64,000 nucleotides of DNA from CAZLCC01 sp964570845 (GTDB taxonomy: Bacteria; Patescibacteriota; Saccharimonadia; Saccharimonadales; Saccharimonadaceae). Every line of letters starts with the position of its first letter. Position 1 is the first letter of the stretch. The DNA is taken from assembly GCA_964570845.1 (NCBI GenBank), contig CAZMZB010000001.1, forward strand, positions 310,001 through 374,000. Direction: 5' to 3'. Under the pieces are notes generated by a model. It ran no database searches. It was not told where the DNA came from and was given only the letters and a program-made list of their open reading frames with translations. This document shows, in pieces, positions 15,199 to 24,410 of this stretch. Made by a program: the position numbers and the translations under genes.

Positions 15199-16797
15199 AT
15201 GGAAGACATGGCAAAAAGTCGCAAATACATTTTTGTAACAGGCGGCGTACTCTCGGGAGTTGGCAAAGGAATAGCGGCGGCGTCTATCGGCGCCCTTTTA
15301 AAATCCTGTGGTTTTAATATCTCTGTACAAAAATGTGAAGCTTACTTTAATGTAGATGCCGGTACACTGAACCCGGCCGAACACGGTGAATGCTTTGTCA
15401 CAAAAGACGGTACTGAAATTGATCTTGATCTTGGGCATTATGAACGATTTTTAGATATTGAACTGACAAAAGATAGCGTGACACTGGCTGGAAAAGTATA
15501 TCGAGATTTGATTCAGGCAGAACGAGACGGCAAGTTTTTAGGAAAAACTGTGCAAATGATTCCGCATGTAACTGACGCAATTCAAAATGAGATTGAAAAA
15601 TCGGGCAAGGGTAGCGATATTCATGTTGTCGAGCTTGGTGGCACAGTGGGTGACTATGAAGGCATTGCGTTTATCGAAGCCTTTCGGGAGTTTGCGGCTC
15701 GTGTTGGGCGAGAGAACTGTTTATTTGTTCATGTTGTGTATGTACCGTATATTCAAGCCAGCAAAGAACTGAAAACCAAGCCAGCCCAAAATGCGATTAG
15801 AGAGTTGCGTGGTTTTGGTATTATGCCAGATGTCATTTGTGCTCGGGCAGACTATGAACTCACTGACGCCGCATTGAATAAAATCAGTATGTTTGGTGGT
15901 GTTCCCAAAGATGCGGTGATCGCGCTGCCGAACGCAAAAACAGTTTATGAAGTGCCGCTCACACTTGCGAAACAAAATGTTGCAGCGCTCATCGAAAAGA
16001 AACTACAGCTTACAAAAGCTACTGCAAAGCTTGATGATTGGAAAGAGCTTGTAGAGCATGCAACAAGAGAGAATGGGCAAACTGTTCATGTCGGTATTGT
16101 GGCGAAATATCTAGATAACGAAGATACCTATTTTTCAGTACTTGAAGCCCTCAGAGCAGCTGCGTGGAGCGAAGGTGTGAATGTTAACTATTCGTGGGTT
16201 AATGCTGAGAGTAAAGATAATAATTTTGATGAGTACGATGCGATTTTAGTGCCGGGTGGGTTTGGAACACGCGGTGTTGAAGGCAAAATTGTCGCAGCAA
16301 CCCATGCGCTGGAAAACAATATCCCTTATCTTGGCTTATGTTTAGGCTTGCAAGTTGCGGTAATTGCCGCTGCTAGAAAAGGTGGCTTGACGGAGGCAAT
16401 GAGCGAAGAAATCGATCCTAAGGCGAAGCAAAATGTAGTCTACCTCATGGACGGGCAATCAGGAAAACAAGGAACTGGCGGCACCATGCGACTAGGAAAT
16501 TATGAAGCCAAGCTGAAAAAAGGTTCAAAAGTGGCTAAAGTATACGGCAAAGAAGATATTATTGAGCGGCATCGGCATCGTTATGAAGTGAATCGTGCAT
16601 ATGAGAATGAAATTAATCAAGGCGAAGTTGTTGTTTCTGGCGAATCTCCAGACGGTAGGTTAGTTGAATTTATTGAAGCAAAAGATCACCCATACTTTGT
16701 AGCAACCCAGGCTCATCCAGAGTTCAAATCTCGCCCCAATAAGCCGCATCCGCTATTTGTTGGCTTGATTCGTGCAGCTGTTAAAAAATCTAGATAG
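15199..16797 (+). CDS. pyrG: CTP synthase
   Basis: 532 residues, normal for the family. The N-terminal amidoligase domain (about 1-270) has FVTGGVLSGVGKGI and the DVDAGT-like NVDAGTLNP and KDGTEIDLDLGHYERF segments. The C-terminal class I glutamine amidotransferase has nucleophile Cys in GLCLGLQ and the His-Glu pair in AHPEFKSRP. The enzyme converts UTP to CTP using glutamine and ATP. TATAAT (15185-15190) ends eight bases before the ATG, supporting a leaderless start at MEDMAKSRK. It ends in an 8-base convergent overlap with the NUDIX gene. Confidence 0.97.
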   Translation: MEDMAKSRKYIFVTGGVLSGVGKGIAAASIGALLKSCGFNISVQKCEAYFNVDAGTLNPAEHGECFVTKDGTEIDLDLGHYERFLDIELTKDSVTLAGKVYRDLIQAERDGKFLGKTVQMIPHVTDAIQNEIEKSGKGSDIHVVELGGTVGDYEGIAFIEAFREFAARVGRENCLFVHVVYVPYIQASKELKTKPAQNAIRELRGFGIMPDVICARADYELTDAALNKISMFGGVPKDAVIALPNAKTVYEVPLTLAKQNVAALIEKKLQLTKATAKLDDWKELVEHATRENGQTVHVGIVAKYLDNEDTYFSVLEALRAAAWSEGVNVNYSWVNAESKDNNFDEYDAILVPGGFGTRGVEGKIVAATHALENNIPYLGLCLGLQVAVIAAARKGGLTEAMSEEIDPKAKQNVVYLMDGQSGKQGTGGTMRLGNYEAKLKKGSKVAKVYGKEDIIERHRHRYEVNRAYENEINQGEVVVSGESPDGRLVEFIEAKDHPYFVATQAHPEFKSRPNKPHPLFVGLIRAAVKKSR

Positions 16798-17695
16798 CAA
16801 ACTGCTCTGTATAGAGTTGAAGCGTATGTTTGGCGTTTGGCTCAATATCCAGATGACGCAAGGCTTCCCTTGGCTCTGCCCAGATGTATTCTTGAGCCTC
16901 TTCATTAAGAGTAACCTTTTTGCTCTTCACCTGTACTATATTATCTACAAAAATATGCTCAACACCTGTTTTAAAGTATCCAGAGTTTTTTATTTGGTCA
17001 AAAGTAACAATATGCCTCCCTACACTTCCTTTTAGTTGAGTCTCTTCGAATACTTCTCGTAAAAGCGCATCTTCTAGTCTCTCGTTTCTCCTAACTTTGC
17101 CGCCAACCATTGAATATCTTCCGCCCCATTTATGTGTTTTGACGAGCAGAACTTCCACCTTATCTTTTACCTCCTTTTCAATAATTGCCCCAGCTGCAAC
17201 AATCGAACCTGGAGCAATTAAATCTTGCCACATTGAATGCAGCTTTGCTTCGTTAATTGGTATTTTTGATGGTGGCAAATGATGATTCTTGTTTATGTAT
17301 TCAACTAAATTTTCAGGTGATATAACTAAGTTTTTATTAATATATACGGGGTGATCTTTTGGCATACTGTTGTAAAAGCAGGGAACATTGATTAGCTGAG
17401 CTACTGCTAGTTCATATGAAGTTGTTTTGCCTATATATCCGTTATGATTTACAAAATAGCTAAACCCCTGGTTTCCAAGCTGCTTTATTTTATGTAAGTA
17501 CTCAAGCTCAATAAGACGAGGGTCTTTGTTGGTCTCTCCCTCAAATAATGCAAATCCATCTTTGTTACCAACTAGCTCGACCGCTTTTGGCGCGATTACC
17601 TCTATGCCGACATCACTAAAAATTTTGTAAGCATTTTGAATTTCTTTAAAATGCTTATTGAAACTTCCATGTAGTACACATCGTAGCTTACTCAT
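16790..17695 (-). CDS. NUDIX hydrolase with N-terminal nucleoside-transferase-like domain
   Basis: 301 residues. The C-terminal half (about 165-300) contains a NUDIX box, GKVRRNE followed by REVFEETQL. It matches GX5EX7REUXEEXGU except for Gln in place of the last Gly. The N-terminal half (LRCVLHGSFNKHFKEI, then IEVIAPKAV and TSYELAVAQLINVPCF) looks like a nucleoside 2-deoxyribosyltransferase-like Rossmann domain, in which the SYELA glutamate is typical. A role in nucleotide sanitation or salvage is inferred. On the minus strand, TATAGT (17708-17703) lies seven bases before the ATG, back to back with the argS promoter. Confidence 0.82.
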   Translation of the reverse strand: MSKLRCVLHGSFNKHFKEIQNAYKIFSDVGIEVIAPKAVELVGNKDGFALFEGETNKDPRLIELEYLHKIKQLGNQGFSYFVNHNGYIGKTTSYELAVAQLINVPCFYNSMPKDHPVYINKNLVISPENLVEYINKNHHLPPSKIPINEAKLHSMWQDLIAPGSIVAAGAIIEKEVKDKVEVLLVKTHKWGGRYSMVGGKVRRNERLEDALLREVFEETQLKGSVGRHIVTFDQIKNSGYFKTGVEHIFVDNIVQVKSKKVTLNEEAQEYIWAEPREALRHLDIEPNAKHTLQLYTEQFAI

Positions 17696-17757
17696 AATAA
17701 CTACTATATAATTTTTTGTTCACATTTTTTAGATTACCTCTGTTATAATTAATAGTA

Positions 17758-19479
17758 ATGAAGGCTGAGTTATCAAAGATTATTTCAGAAGGTGTTGAAG
17801 AGCTTTTTGGCGAGAGTGTTGAAGCGATTATTTCTTATCCTGATGAGAAATATGGAGATTATAGCTGCAACGTGGCGATGCAGCTGGCTGGGAAATTACA
17901 AAAAAACCCACGAGTTATTGCTGAGCAGATTGCCGATAAGTTAGCAGAACATGAAGCGATAGCTTCAGCTGAAGTGGCAGGTGCGGGGTTTATCAATCTG
18001 CGTATTGAGTCAAGTGCGTTGATTGCATCTTTGGAAAAACAGCAACAAGCAGCCAGTGAGCGGGGTCAAACGTTTGGTGAAAACCAAGACGGCAAAAATA
18101 AAACGGTTGTCGTGGAATATCCGAGTCCAAATATGGCAAAGCCATATAGTGTTGGACATTTGCGGCCAGCGAATCAGGGTTGGGCGGTGAAGCAGCTAAT
18201 GGAGGCAACTGGCTGGAAAACAATTACGGATAATCACTTAGGTGACTATGGAACGCCATTTGGCATTTGGGTAGTTGGTTTTAAAAAATTTAGCAGCGAA
18301 GAAAAGCTGGCGAGTGGTGGTGTTTATGAGCTTGGCAGGATTTATATTGAAACCAAAGCTGCATTAAAGGAAGAAGAGAAAGCGGGCAAAAGCAAGCTGG
18401 CAGACGAAGTGCAACAGTGGCTTTTGAAACTTGAGCAGGGTGATAAAGAAGCGGTTGAGCTTTCAGAGCGGTTTAATAAAATCTCGCTGGAGCATATTCA
18501 TAGCGTGATGCAGCGTCTGAAAATTTCAACCGAACATGAACTAGGTGAAAAGTTTTTTGTTGAACAGGGGAAAAAAGCAGTGAAAAGGTTAGTTGATGAA
18601 GGAATTGCGAAGCAAAATGAAGATGGTTCAGTGATTGTGGAGCTTGATGAGTTTGATACGCCAATGTTGCTGCAAAAAAGTAATGGCGCGGCACTTTATG
18701 CTACAACTGACCTGGCGACGATTGAATATCGCGAAAATGATGATGCCTGGAAGCCGGATAAAGTGATTTACGCAGCTGGTGGCGAACAGCAGTTTCATTT
18801 TGCGCAGCTTTTTGCGTTGGCGAAAAAGCTTGGTATTAAAACAGAATTAATCCATTTGTGGTTTGGCACGATTGACCAAAAAAATGACGATGGCAGCCGA
18901 GAAAAAATGAGTTCGCGAAAAGGTGTTGTCTTGATGGAAGAGCTTTTGGACGAAGCCGAAAGACGAGCTAAAGAAGTGGTGAAAGGTCGAGATGTTTCTG
19001 AAGAAGATATCAAAAGAGTTGCACTTGGTGCAATTAAGTTCACTGATTTTGCTGCAGATCGTCGAACAAATATTTTATTTGATTGGAAAACGATGTTTAA
19101 TCTCACGGGCTATAGCGGACCTTATGTGCAATATGCTGCGGTGCGGCTGAATAAAATTTTAAAAGATAATCCAGCTGACTCTCAACCGCTTGAGGCGTAT
19201 AACTATTTGTGGCATGAAGAAAAACCGGTATTTTTGAAATTGCTTGAATACCCTGAAGTGGTGAAGTGGGCAGCGGATACATATGAACCACACCGAGTGA
19301 CGGCATATGTGTATGAGTTGGCGCGGATTATGAATCGGTATTATGAAAATACACCAGTTGCGACAAATGAGGTGAGTGAAGATGAAAAAGGTGCACGATT
19401 GGCGCTCTTAAAACAGGTGAGCGGTGTAATGCAGCACGCACTGAATTTACTTGGTATTGAAGTACCCAAGAAGATGTAG
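17758..19479 (+). CDS. argS: Arginyl-tRNA synthetase
   Basis: 573 residues: N-terminal Arg-tRNA-synthetase domain (about 1-90), then the class I catalytic core with a HIGH-type motif in SVGHLRP and the KMSKS-type motif in REKMSSRKG, and the C-terminal DALR anticodon-binding domain. It charges tRNA-Arg, including the GCG isoacceptor in this window. TATAAT (17744-17749) ends eight bases before the ATG, again leaderless. The orn gene follows closely and is probably co-transcribed. Confidence 0.97.
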   Translation: MKAELSKIISEGVEELFGESVEAIISYPDEKYGDYSCNVAMQLAGKLQKNPRVIAEQIADKLAEHEAIASAEVAGAGFINLRIESSALIASLEKQQQAASERGQTFGENQDGKNKTVVVEYPSPNMAKPYSVGHLRPANQGWAVKQLMEATGWKTITDNHLGDYGTPFGIWVVGFKKFSSEEKLASGGVYELGRIYIETKAALKEEEKAGKSKLADEVQQWLLKLEQGDKEAVELSERFNKISLEHIHSVMQRLKISTEHELGEKFFVEQGKKAVKRLVDEGIAKQNEDGSVIVELDEFDTPMLLQKSNGAALYATTDLATIEYRENDDAWKPDKVIYAAGGEQQFHFAQLFALAKKLGIKTELIHLWFGTIDQKNDDGSREKMSSRKGVVLMEELLDEAERRAKEVVKGRDVSEEDIKRVALGAIKFTDFAADRRTNILFDWKTMFNLTGYSGPYVQYAAVRLNKILKDNPADSQPLEAYNYLWHEEKPVFLKLLEYPEVVKWAADTYEPHRVTAYVYELARIMNRYYENTPVATNEVSEDEKGARLALLKQVSGVMQHALNLLGIEVPKKM

Positions 19480-19493
19480 GAAGGATGTAGCGA

Positions 19494-20039
19494 GTGAGTA
19501 AAAAAGCAAAACTACTGTGGATTGACTTAGAAATGACGGGGCTTAACCCGGTTGAAGATAGAATTATGGAGATAGCAGCTATTACGACTGATTGGAACTT
19601 TAAAGAAGTTGCTTCTTATGAAGCGGTAGTGAAAGTTGAGTCAGAAGTTGTTAAGCGGCGCATGGAACTCGGCAAGGATTTTTGGAATGCAAACCCAGAG
19701 GCAAGAGATGCGTTGGTGAAACAAAATCTTGAAAAAGGGAAGCCTGTGGCAACGATTGAGAACGAGCTTTTAAAGTTCGTTGATAAGTATTTTGAAAAAG
19801 ATGAGAGAGTTTTATTGGCAGGCAACTCGATTCACCAAGATAGAAAATTCATCGACAATGAATGGCAAAAGCTTAGCAAAAGACTGCATTATCGAATGCT
19901 TGATGTCAGCGCATGGAAAGTCGTGTTTGAGGGTAAATATAAAAAGAAGTTTGCAAAACGAGGTGAGCATCGTGCGCTTGATGATATCCGTGGTTCAATT
20001 GAAGAATTGGAATATTATTTAAAGAAGGTAAAAGTTTGA
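19494..20039 (+). CDS. orn: Oligoribonuclease
   Basis: 181 residues, the usual length. It is a DEDDh 3'-5' exonuclease: WIDLEMTGL (Asp, Glu), NSIHQDRKFI (Asp) and HRALDDIRGSIEEL (His, Asp). It degrades dinucleotides and short oligoribonucleotides to finish RNA turnover, complementing PNPase and RNase J in the same window. The GTG start has AGGAAGG upstream, one of the clearer ribosome sites in this area. The gene lies between argS and a yjbR-like gene on one strand. Confidence 0.95.
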   Translation: MSKKAKLLWIDLEMTGLNPVEDRIMEIAAITTDWNFKEVASYEAVVKVESEVVKRRMELGKDFWNANPEARDALVKQNLEKGKPVATIENELLKFVDKYFEKDERVLLAGNSIHQDRKFIDNEWQKLSKRLHYRMLDVSAWKVVFEGKYKKKFAKRGEHRALDDIRGSIEELEYYLKKVKV

Positions 20040-20042
20040 GAA

Positions 20043-20381
20043 ATGACGCATAAACAGCTTGAGGACTTTCTTTATTCTTTAGATGAAAACGTGTGGCTTG
20101 ATTATCCGTTTGGAAAAGAAGTTGCCGTTTATAAACTGGGAGAAAAAGGGTCAAAAAGTGCGAAAATGTTTGCTTTAATTACGGAGAATAGTGATCCTTT
20201 AAGAGTAAGCCTGAAATGTGATCCGAAACTTGCCGAAAATTTGCGAGAGAAATATGAGACGGTGCTACCGGGGTATCATTTACATAAAAAACATTGGAAC
20301 ACGCTTATTTGCAGCGGGCAACTAAATGAACAAGAAATTTATGATCTAGTACGTCATAGTTATGAGCTGGTTAAAAATTAA
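20043..20381 (+). CDS. MmcQ/YjbR-family protein
   Basis: 112 residues covering the whole MmcQ/YjbR domain: WLDYPFGKEVAVYKLG, SLKCDPKLAENLREKY, PGYHLHKKHWNTLI and a C-terminal helix. The family has a CyaY-like fold and is often described as DNA-binding, but no enzymatic role is established. It starts four bases after the orn stop. Its last four bases overlap the convergent gene. Confidence 0.88.
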   Translation: MTHKQLEDFLYSLDENVWLDYPFGKEVAVYKLGEKGSKSAKMFALITENSDPLRVSLKCDPKLAENLREKYETVLPGYHLHKKHWNTLICSGQLNEQEIYDLVRHSYELVKN

Positions 20382-20941
20382 CTATTAACCTCGCTGAGTT
20401 GTTTGCTGATATCTTTGAAACTACGATACGTCTTACTTAAGTATTCTTTTAGTTCTCGGTCTTTTGTTTTGTTGTATATCTGCTGCATAAGTAGAGCGGA
20501 GTCGGCCATTTTTTCACTCAAAATTGTCGGATATACTTGATTGAATGTTCCTGCCACGGCTGCGTCATCAAGCTTTTTTTGTGCATCGGTATCTGTTTCC
20601 TGGACCTCCAGTTCTTTAGATGGCTTTCCAAGATCCATTCCGGTAGTCGCTTCAAGAAGTTGTGCTGACGCAGTGCTGCTGATGAGCAGAGCGTCGCTGT
20701 TTACTTTACTAACTTCTTGGTCAGTGATAATTTCTTTTGACTCTTCGGTGAGTGTGACGAGAGTAGTTAATTGTAGAGACAGGCGTTGGAGTTCAGATTT
20801 TACATTTTCTCCACCGTTATTTAAAAGGAGTACGAATGCCAAAATAATCGCAACAACCAGTCCTCCCCCAAGAAAAAGCATTTTCTTTGAAGGTCCGGTT
20901 GATTGTGGGGTAGCGGGTATAGGATTTCCGAAAGGGTCCAT
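20378..20941 (-). CDS. Single-pass membrane protein with helical outer domain
   Basis: 187 residues. A short Pro-rich cytoplasmic part (MDPFGNPIPATPQSTGPSKK) leads to one helix (MLFLGGGLVVAIILAFVLLL), then about 145 helical residues rich in Ser, Thr, Glu and Lys with heptad-like spacing. There are no cysteines and no catalytic motif. The family was not recognised. It is monocistronic, between yjbR and dnaG on the opposite strand; a cell-envelope structural or signalling role is only a guess. Confidence 0.72.
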   Translation of the reverse strand: MDPFGNPIPATPQSTGPSKKMLFLGGGLVVAIILAFVLLLNNGGENVKSELQRLSLQLTTLVTLTEESKEIITDQEVSKVNSDALLISSTASAQLLEATTGMDLGKPSKELEVQETDTDAQKKLDDAAVAGTFNQVYPTILSEKMADSALLMQQIYNKTKDRELKEYLSKTYRSFKDISKQLSEVNS

Positions 20942-21002
20942 AACCTTTCCATTTAAGCATAAACACTAACAGATATAAAGAGGTGATACAATAGCTATAG
21001 AT

Positions 21003-22748
21003 ATGCAAGATGTCAAAGAGGAAGTGCGGGACAAGCTCAGTATTGAAGATGTAATTGGGGAATATGTTTCCTTGAAACGTGCTGGCCGGAGTTTTAAAGG
21101 GCTTAGCCCGTTCACAAGCGAAAAAACACCTAGTTTTATGGTAACACCAGATAAAAATATCTGGTATGACTTTTCAAGCGATCAAGGCGGGGATGTTTTT
21201 AGCTTTATCATGAAAGTCGAAGGACTCGATTTTCGTGGCGCTTTGGAATTTTTAGCCAGGAAAGCTGGCGTTGATCTCAGCTTATATGATACAAGTCAGC
21301 ACAAAACGGTGGCCAAAAAGAAGGAGCGCCTACTTTCGGTATTGGATTTGACGACACAGTATTATCAGCAAACGCTAATAAAAAACAAGCATGCATTGGA
21401 GTATGTTCTCAAGAAGCGTGGGTTTAATAGACAAACGGTGCAGGATTTTCGGCTTGGCTATGCGCCGGAAGGTAGTGATGCGTTAGTATCTTTTTTAAAG
21501 AAAAAGGGATATTCACCGAGCGAGCTAAAAGACGCTGGACTGACATCTTCTCGAGGCGGTGACATGTTTCGGGGACGTATCATGATTCCACTATGTGATG
21601 GTCAAGGACAGGTAATTGGCTTTACGGCGCGACTGCTCAGTGAAAACAAAAACGCACCAAAATATATCAACACGCCGCAAACATTACTCTATGATAAAAG
21701 TCGGCACGTTTTTGGCTTGCATCTTGCGAAAAGTGCTATCAGAAAAGTAAATTATGCAGTAATCACGGAAGGTAATTTGGATGTAGTGAGTTCACACCAA
21801 GCTGGTGTTGGGCAGGTGATCGCAACAGCGGGTACGGCTATTACCGAACATCACTTTAAGGCTCTTAATCGATTGACGGAAAATATTAAACTTGCCTTTG
21901 ATGGTGATAGGGCAGGAATTGCGGCAACAGAGCGAGCAATTCCGATTGCGCAAAATGTTGGTGTACAGTTGAGCATCATCACTCTACCAGAAAGTGTAAA
22001 AGATCCGGATGAGTTGATTCAGGAGGATGCGGATAAGTGGCAAGAAGCAATTAATAAAGCTGTGCCGGTAGTTGACTGGGTGCTCAGCGCGTATGTGAAA
22101 CGATGCGACTTAAAAACAGCTGAGGGCAAAAGAGTATTCAGTACCAAGGCACTGACAGTGATTGGCGAGCTAAAGGACAGTGTTGAAAGAGAGCACTATA
22201 TTGAGAAAGTTGCCGAATATACGGGAGCGTCAACAGCGGCATTAAAGGACAAATTACAAGCGATAACGTCGAAAAATAAAGATCAAAGTATACGGCTTAA
22301 ACCTGTGAAGGCACAAAAAACTACCCCGCGTCGAGAGGAATATCAAGATACACTTTTAGCATTAGCGTTGATTGATAACGATGTCAGAGAATTATTAAAA
22401 AAAATGAGCAAGGGTGATTTTGTCAGTGATGACCAGCGACAGCTCCTGTCATTTTTATTAAAAAACCCACACCAAACAGTAGGTGAAAGCGTCCCAGGGG
22501 ATTTGTGGGAAATTGATACGTATGTTAAAATATTACTATTGAAAGCTGATGCCAGGTACGCAGCATGGAGTACGCAAGATCGTTACCTTGAAGCTGCAAA
22601 ACTCATCAGGCAGGTGCAAAACGAAAAAGTGAAATTAAAAAAGAGAGAACTAACAAGGGCACTTCGGGAAGCAGAAGAAGTTGGCGATGAAAAAAAGTCA
22701 GCAGCACTGCGCAGTGCACTTAATAAGATTATTAAGGAGCTAAAATAG
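21003..22748 (+). CDS. dnaG: DNA primase with degenerate zinc-binding domain
   Basis: 581 residues. The N-terminal domain keeps the primase framework (FKGLSPFTSEKTPSF, then WYDFSSDQGGDVFSF), but all four zinc ligands are replaced: Cys to Ser35, His to Thr38, Cys to Asp56 and Cys to Ser59. The TOPRIM core is intact (VITEGNLDVV, LAFDGDRAG), and a helicase-binding-like C-terminal region follows. It synthesises RNA primers for replication. TACAAT (20987-20992) is 10 bases before the ATG. The stop overlaps the rpoD start by one base, a trace of the classical dnaG-rpoD operon. Confidence 0.95.
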   Translation: MQDVKEEVRDKLSIEDVIGEYVSLKRAGRSFKGLSPFTSEKTPSFMVTPDKNIWYDFSSDQGGDVFSFIMKVEGLDFRGALEFLARKAGVDLSLYDTSQHKTVAKKKERLLSVLDLTTQYYQQTLIKNKHALEYVLKKRGFNRQTVQDFRLGYAPEGSDALVSFLKKKGYSPSELKDAGLTSSRGGDMFRGRIMIPLCDGQGQVIGFTARLLSENKNAPKYINTPQTLLYDKSRHVFGLHLAKSAIRKVNYAVITEGNLDVVSSHQAGVGQVIATAGTAITEHHFKALNRLTENIKLAFDGDRAGIAATERAIPIAQNVGVQLSIITLPESVKDPDELIQEDADKWQEAINKAVPVVDWVLSAYVKRCDLKTAEGKRVFSTKALTVIGELKDSVEREHYIEKVAEYTGASTAALKDKLQAITSKNKDQSIRLKPVKAQKTTPRREEYQDTLLALALIDNDVRELLKKMSKGDFVSDDQRQLLSFLLKNPHQTVGESVPGDLWEIDTYVKILLLKADARYAAWSTQDRYLEAAKLIRQVQNEKVKLKKRELTRALREAEEVGDEKKSAALRSALNKIIKELK

Positions 22749-23860
22749 TGGCAGGTAGTAAAAAAGCTAAGAAAAACTCATCATTAATTAATAAGACAAT
22801 TACAATCCCCCAAGATGATCCATTGTTAACATCAAATGACATCGATGAACCGCTTCCGGATGAATTGGAGGAGGAAGAAAAAGCACTGGAGGAGCCAGCT
22901 TATTTTGATGATGTTTCAGATGATTCGGTACGGCTTTATCTTCGTGAAATTGGCAAAATTCCGCTTTTAAAACCGGATGAAGAGTTAGCATTGGCTCAGG
23001 AGATTGTCGCAAATTGTAATGAGCTGGAAGCTGTGCAGGAAAAAATGGAAAAACTCGAGGAGAAAGACCAGTTGAGCGCAAAACAGCGGGAAGAATATGA
23101 AAAACTGGCTGCGAAAGCACGAAAGCTGAGCCGACCAAAAGACAAAATGGCTGAAGCAAACATGCGTCTTGTGGTTTCAATTGCCAAGCGGTATAGCGGT
23201 CGTGGGCTTGATTTCCTTGATTTAATCCAGGAAGGAAACACTGGTCTTCTCCGTGCAGTTGAAAAGTTTGATCCGGATAAAGGCTTTAAGTTTTCAACCT
23301 ATGCAACGTGGTGGATTCGACAGGCAATTACACGTGCGATTGCTGATCAATCGCGAACGATTCGTATTCCAGTGCATATGTTTGAAACGATCAATAAATT
23401 ACTCCGGACACAACGTCGTATGACACAAGAACTCAATCGTGAGCCAACCGTTGATGAGCTTGCGAAAGAGCTCGAGATGGATCCAGAAAAGGTTGAATAT
23501 GTTATGAAAATTAAGCAGGACATTCGTAGTCTTGATGCAGGTGTAGGGCGTGACGGTGAGGAAGAAGATTCAATGCTAGCTGACTTCATTGAAGATGAAG
23601 ATGCGGCAAGCCCGGTTGATAGTGCGGCTGATCAACTTCTAAAAGAACAAGTACAAAGTATTCTTGGAACGCTGACAGAGCGTGAACAAAAAATCTTAAA
23701 AATGCGCTTTGGGCTGGATGATGGTAAGAACCATACACTTGAAGAAGTAGGGCAGGAATTTAGTGTTACACGTGAACGTATCCGCCAAATTGAAGCCAAA
23801 GCCCTCGCCAAACTTCGCAAACATAAAGATGCAAAAAAGCTGCATGACTATCTCCAATAG
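22748..23860 (+). CDS. rpoD: Primary RNA polymerase sigma factor
   Basis: 370 residues with a GTG start overlapping the dnaG stop. Region 1.2: DSVRLYLREIGKIPLL. Regions 2.1-2.4: DLIQEGNTGLLRAVEKF and FSTYATWWIRQAITRAI, with aromatic residues for -10 melting. Region 3, then region 4.2: HTLEEVGQEFSVTRERIRQI. It is the housekeeping sigma factor that recognises the TTGACA/TATAAT-type promoters seen across the window. The N-terminal region 1.1 is short and acidic. Confidence 0.97.
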   Translation: MAGSKKAKKNSSLINKTITIPQDDPLLTSNDIDEPLPDELEEEEKALEEPAYFDDVSDDSVRLYLREIGKIPLLKPDEELALAQEIVANCNELEAVQEKMEKLEEKDQLSAKQREEYEKLAAKARKLSRPKDKMAEANMRLVVSIAKRYSGRGLDFLDLIQEGNTGLLRAVEKFDPDKGFKFSTYATWWIRQAITRAIADQSRTIRIPVHMFETINKLLRTQRRMTQELNREPTVDELAKELEMDPEKVEYVMKIKQDIRSLDAGVGRDGEEEDSMLADFIEDEDAASPVDSAADQLLKEQVQSILGTLTEREQKILKMRFGLDDGKNHTLEEVGQEFSVTRERIRQIEAKALAKLRKHKDAKKLHDYLQ

Positions 23861-24410
23861 ATTAAAAATTATTGGACTTTCAGGTACGTTTGCCAGCGGT
23901 AAAGATACGTTGGCAAAGTATTTAACTGAGCAGTGTGGCTGTGTTCACGTTTCAACAGGTGATATGGTGCGGGAAGAGGCTAAGAAACAATTTGGAAACA
24001 CTGACCGACCAACCTGTCATAAAGTAGCAAAAGTCTGCCGTGAAAAAAATGGTGCTGGTTTTTTTGTACAAAAAGCTTTGGCAGCGCAACATAGTAACAA
24101 ACCCTTAGTGATTAGCGGTATTCGAACAACTGGCGAAGCAGAAGAGATTAAAAAAGCTGGCGGAACGCTGGTGTTTGTTGATGCAGATATTACGATTCGC
24201 TATGAACGAATGAAGTCGCGTCAGCGTGATGATGAAACACAGCTGAGTCTTGAAGAATTTAAGCAACAAGAAGCTAAAGAGTGGCAAGCAGGTGAAAAGT
24301 CTACAGACTTTAATGTGAAAAAAGTAAAAGAAATGGCTGATGTTGTTTTGGAAAATGATGTTAATCTTAATTCATTTTTAAGCACTGCCGATGAAAGGCT
24401 GGGGCTATGA
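23844..24410 (+). CDS. P-loop nucleotide/dephospho-CoA kinase-like protein
   Basis: 188 residues from MTISNRLKIIGL; the start lies inside the rpoD 3' end (17-base overlap). P-loop GLSGTFASGKDTLAKYL, then STGDMVREEAKK (adenylate-kinase-like acceptor region), VISGIRTTGEAEEI and a lid-like RMKSRQRDDE. This pattern fits dephospho-CoA kinase-like or adenylate-kinase-like small-molecule kinases. The exact substrate is unclear. It overlaps the isoprenoid gene downstream by four bases, which puts it in the same operon. Confidence 0.8.
   Translation: MTISNRLKIIGLSGTFASGKDTLAKYLTEQCGCVHVSTGDMVREEAKKQFGNTDRPTCHKVAKVCREKNGAGFFVQKALAAQHSNKPLVISGIRTTGEAEEIKKAGGTLVFVDADITIRYERMKSRQRDDETQLSLEEFKQQEAKEWQAGEKSTDFNVKKVKEMADVVLENDVNLNSFLSTADERLGL

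Noticed and set aside
17736..17743. ACCTCTGT before argS as a further element operator
   Set aside because: Reverse orientation and different position relative to -10; outside the element, so probably chance.
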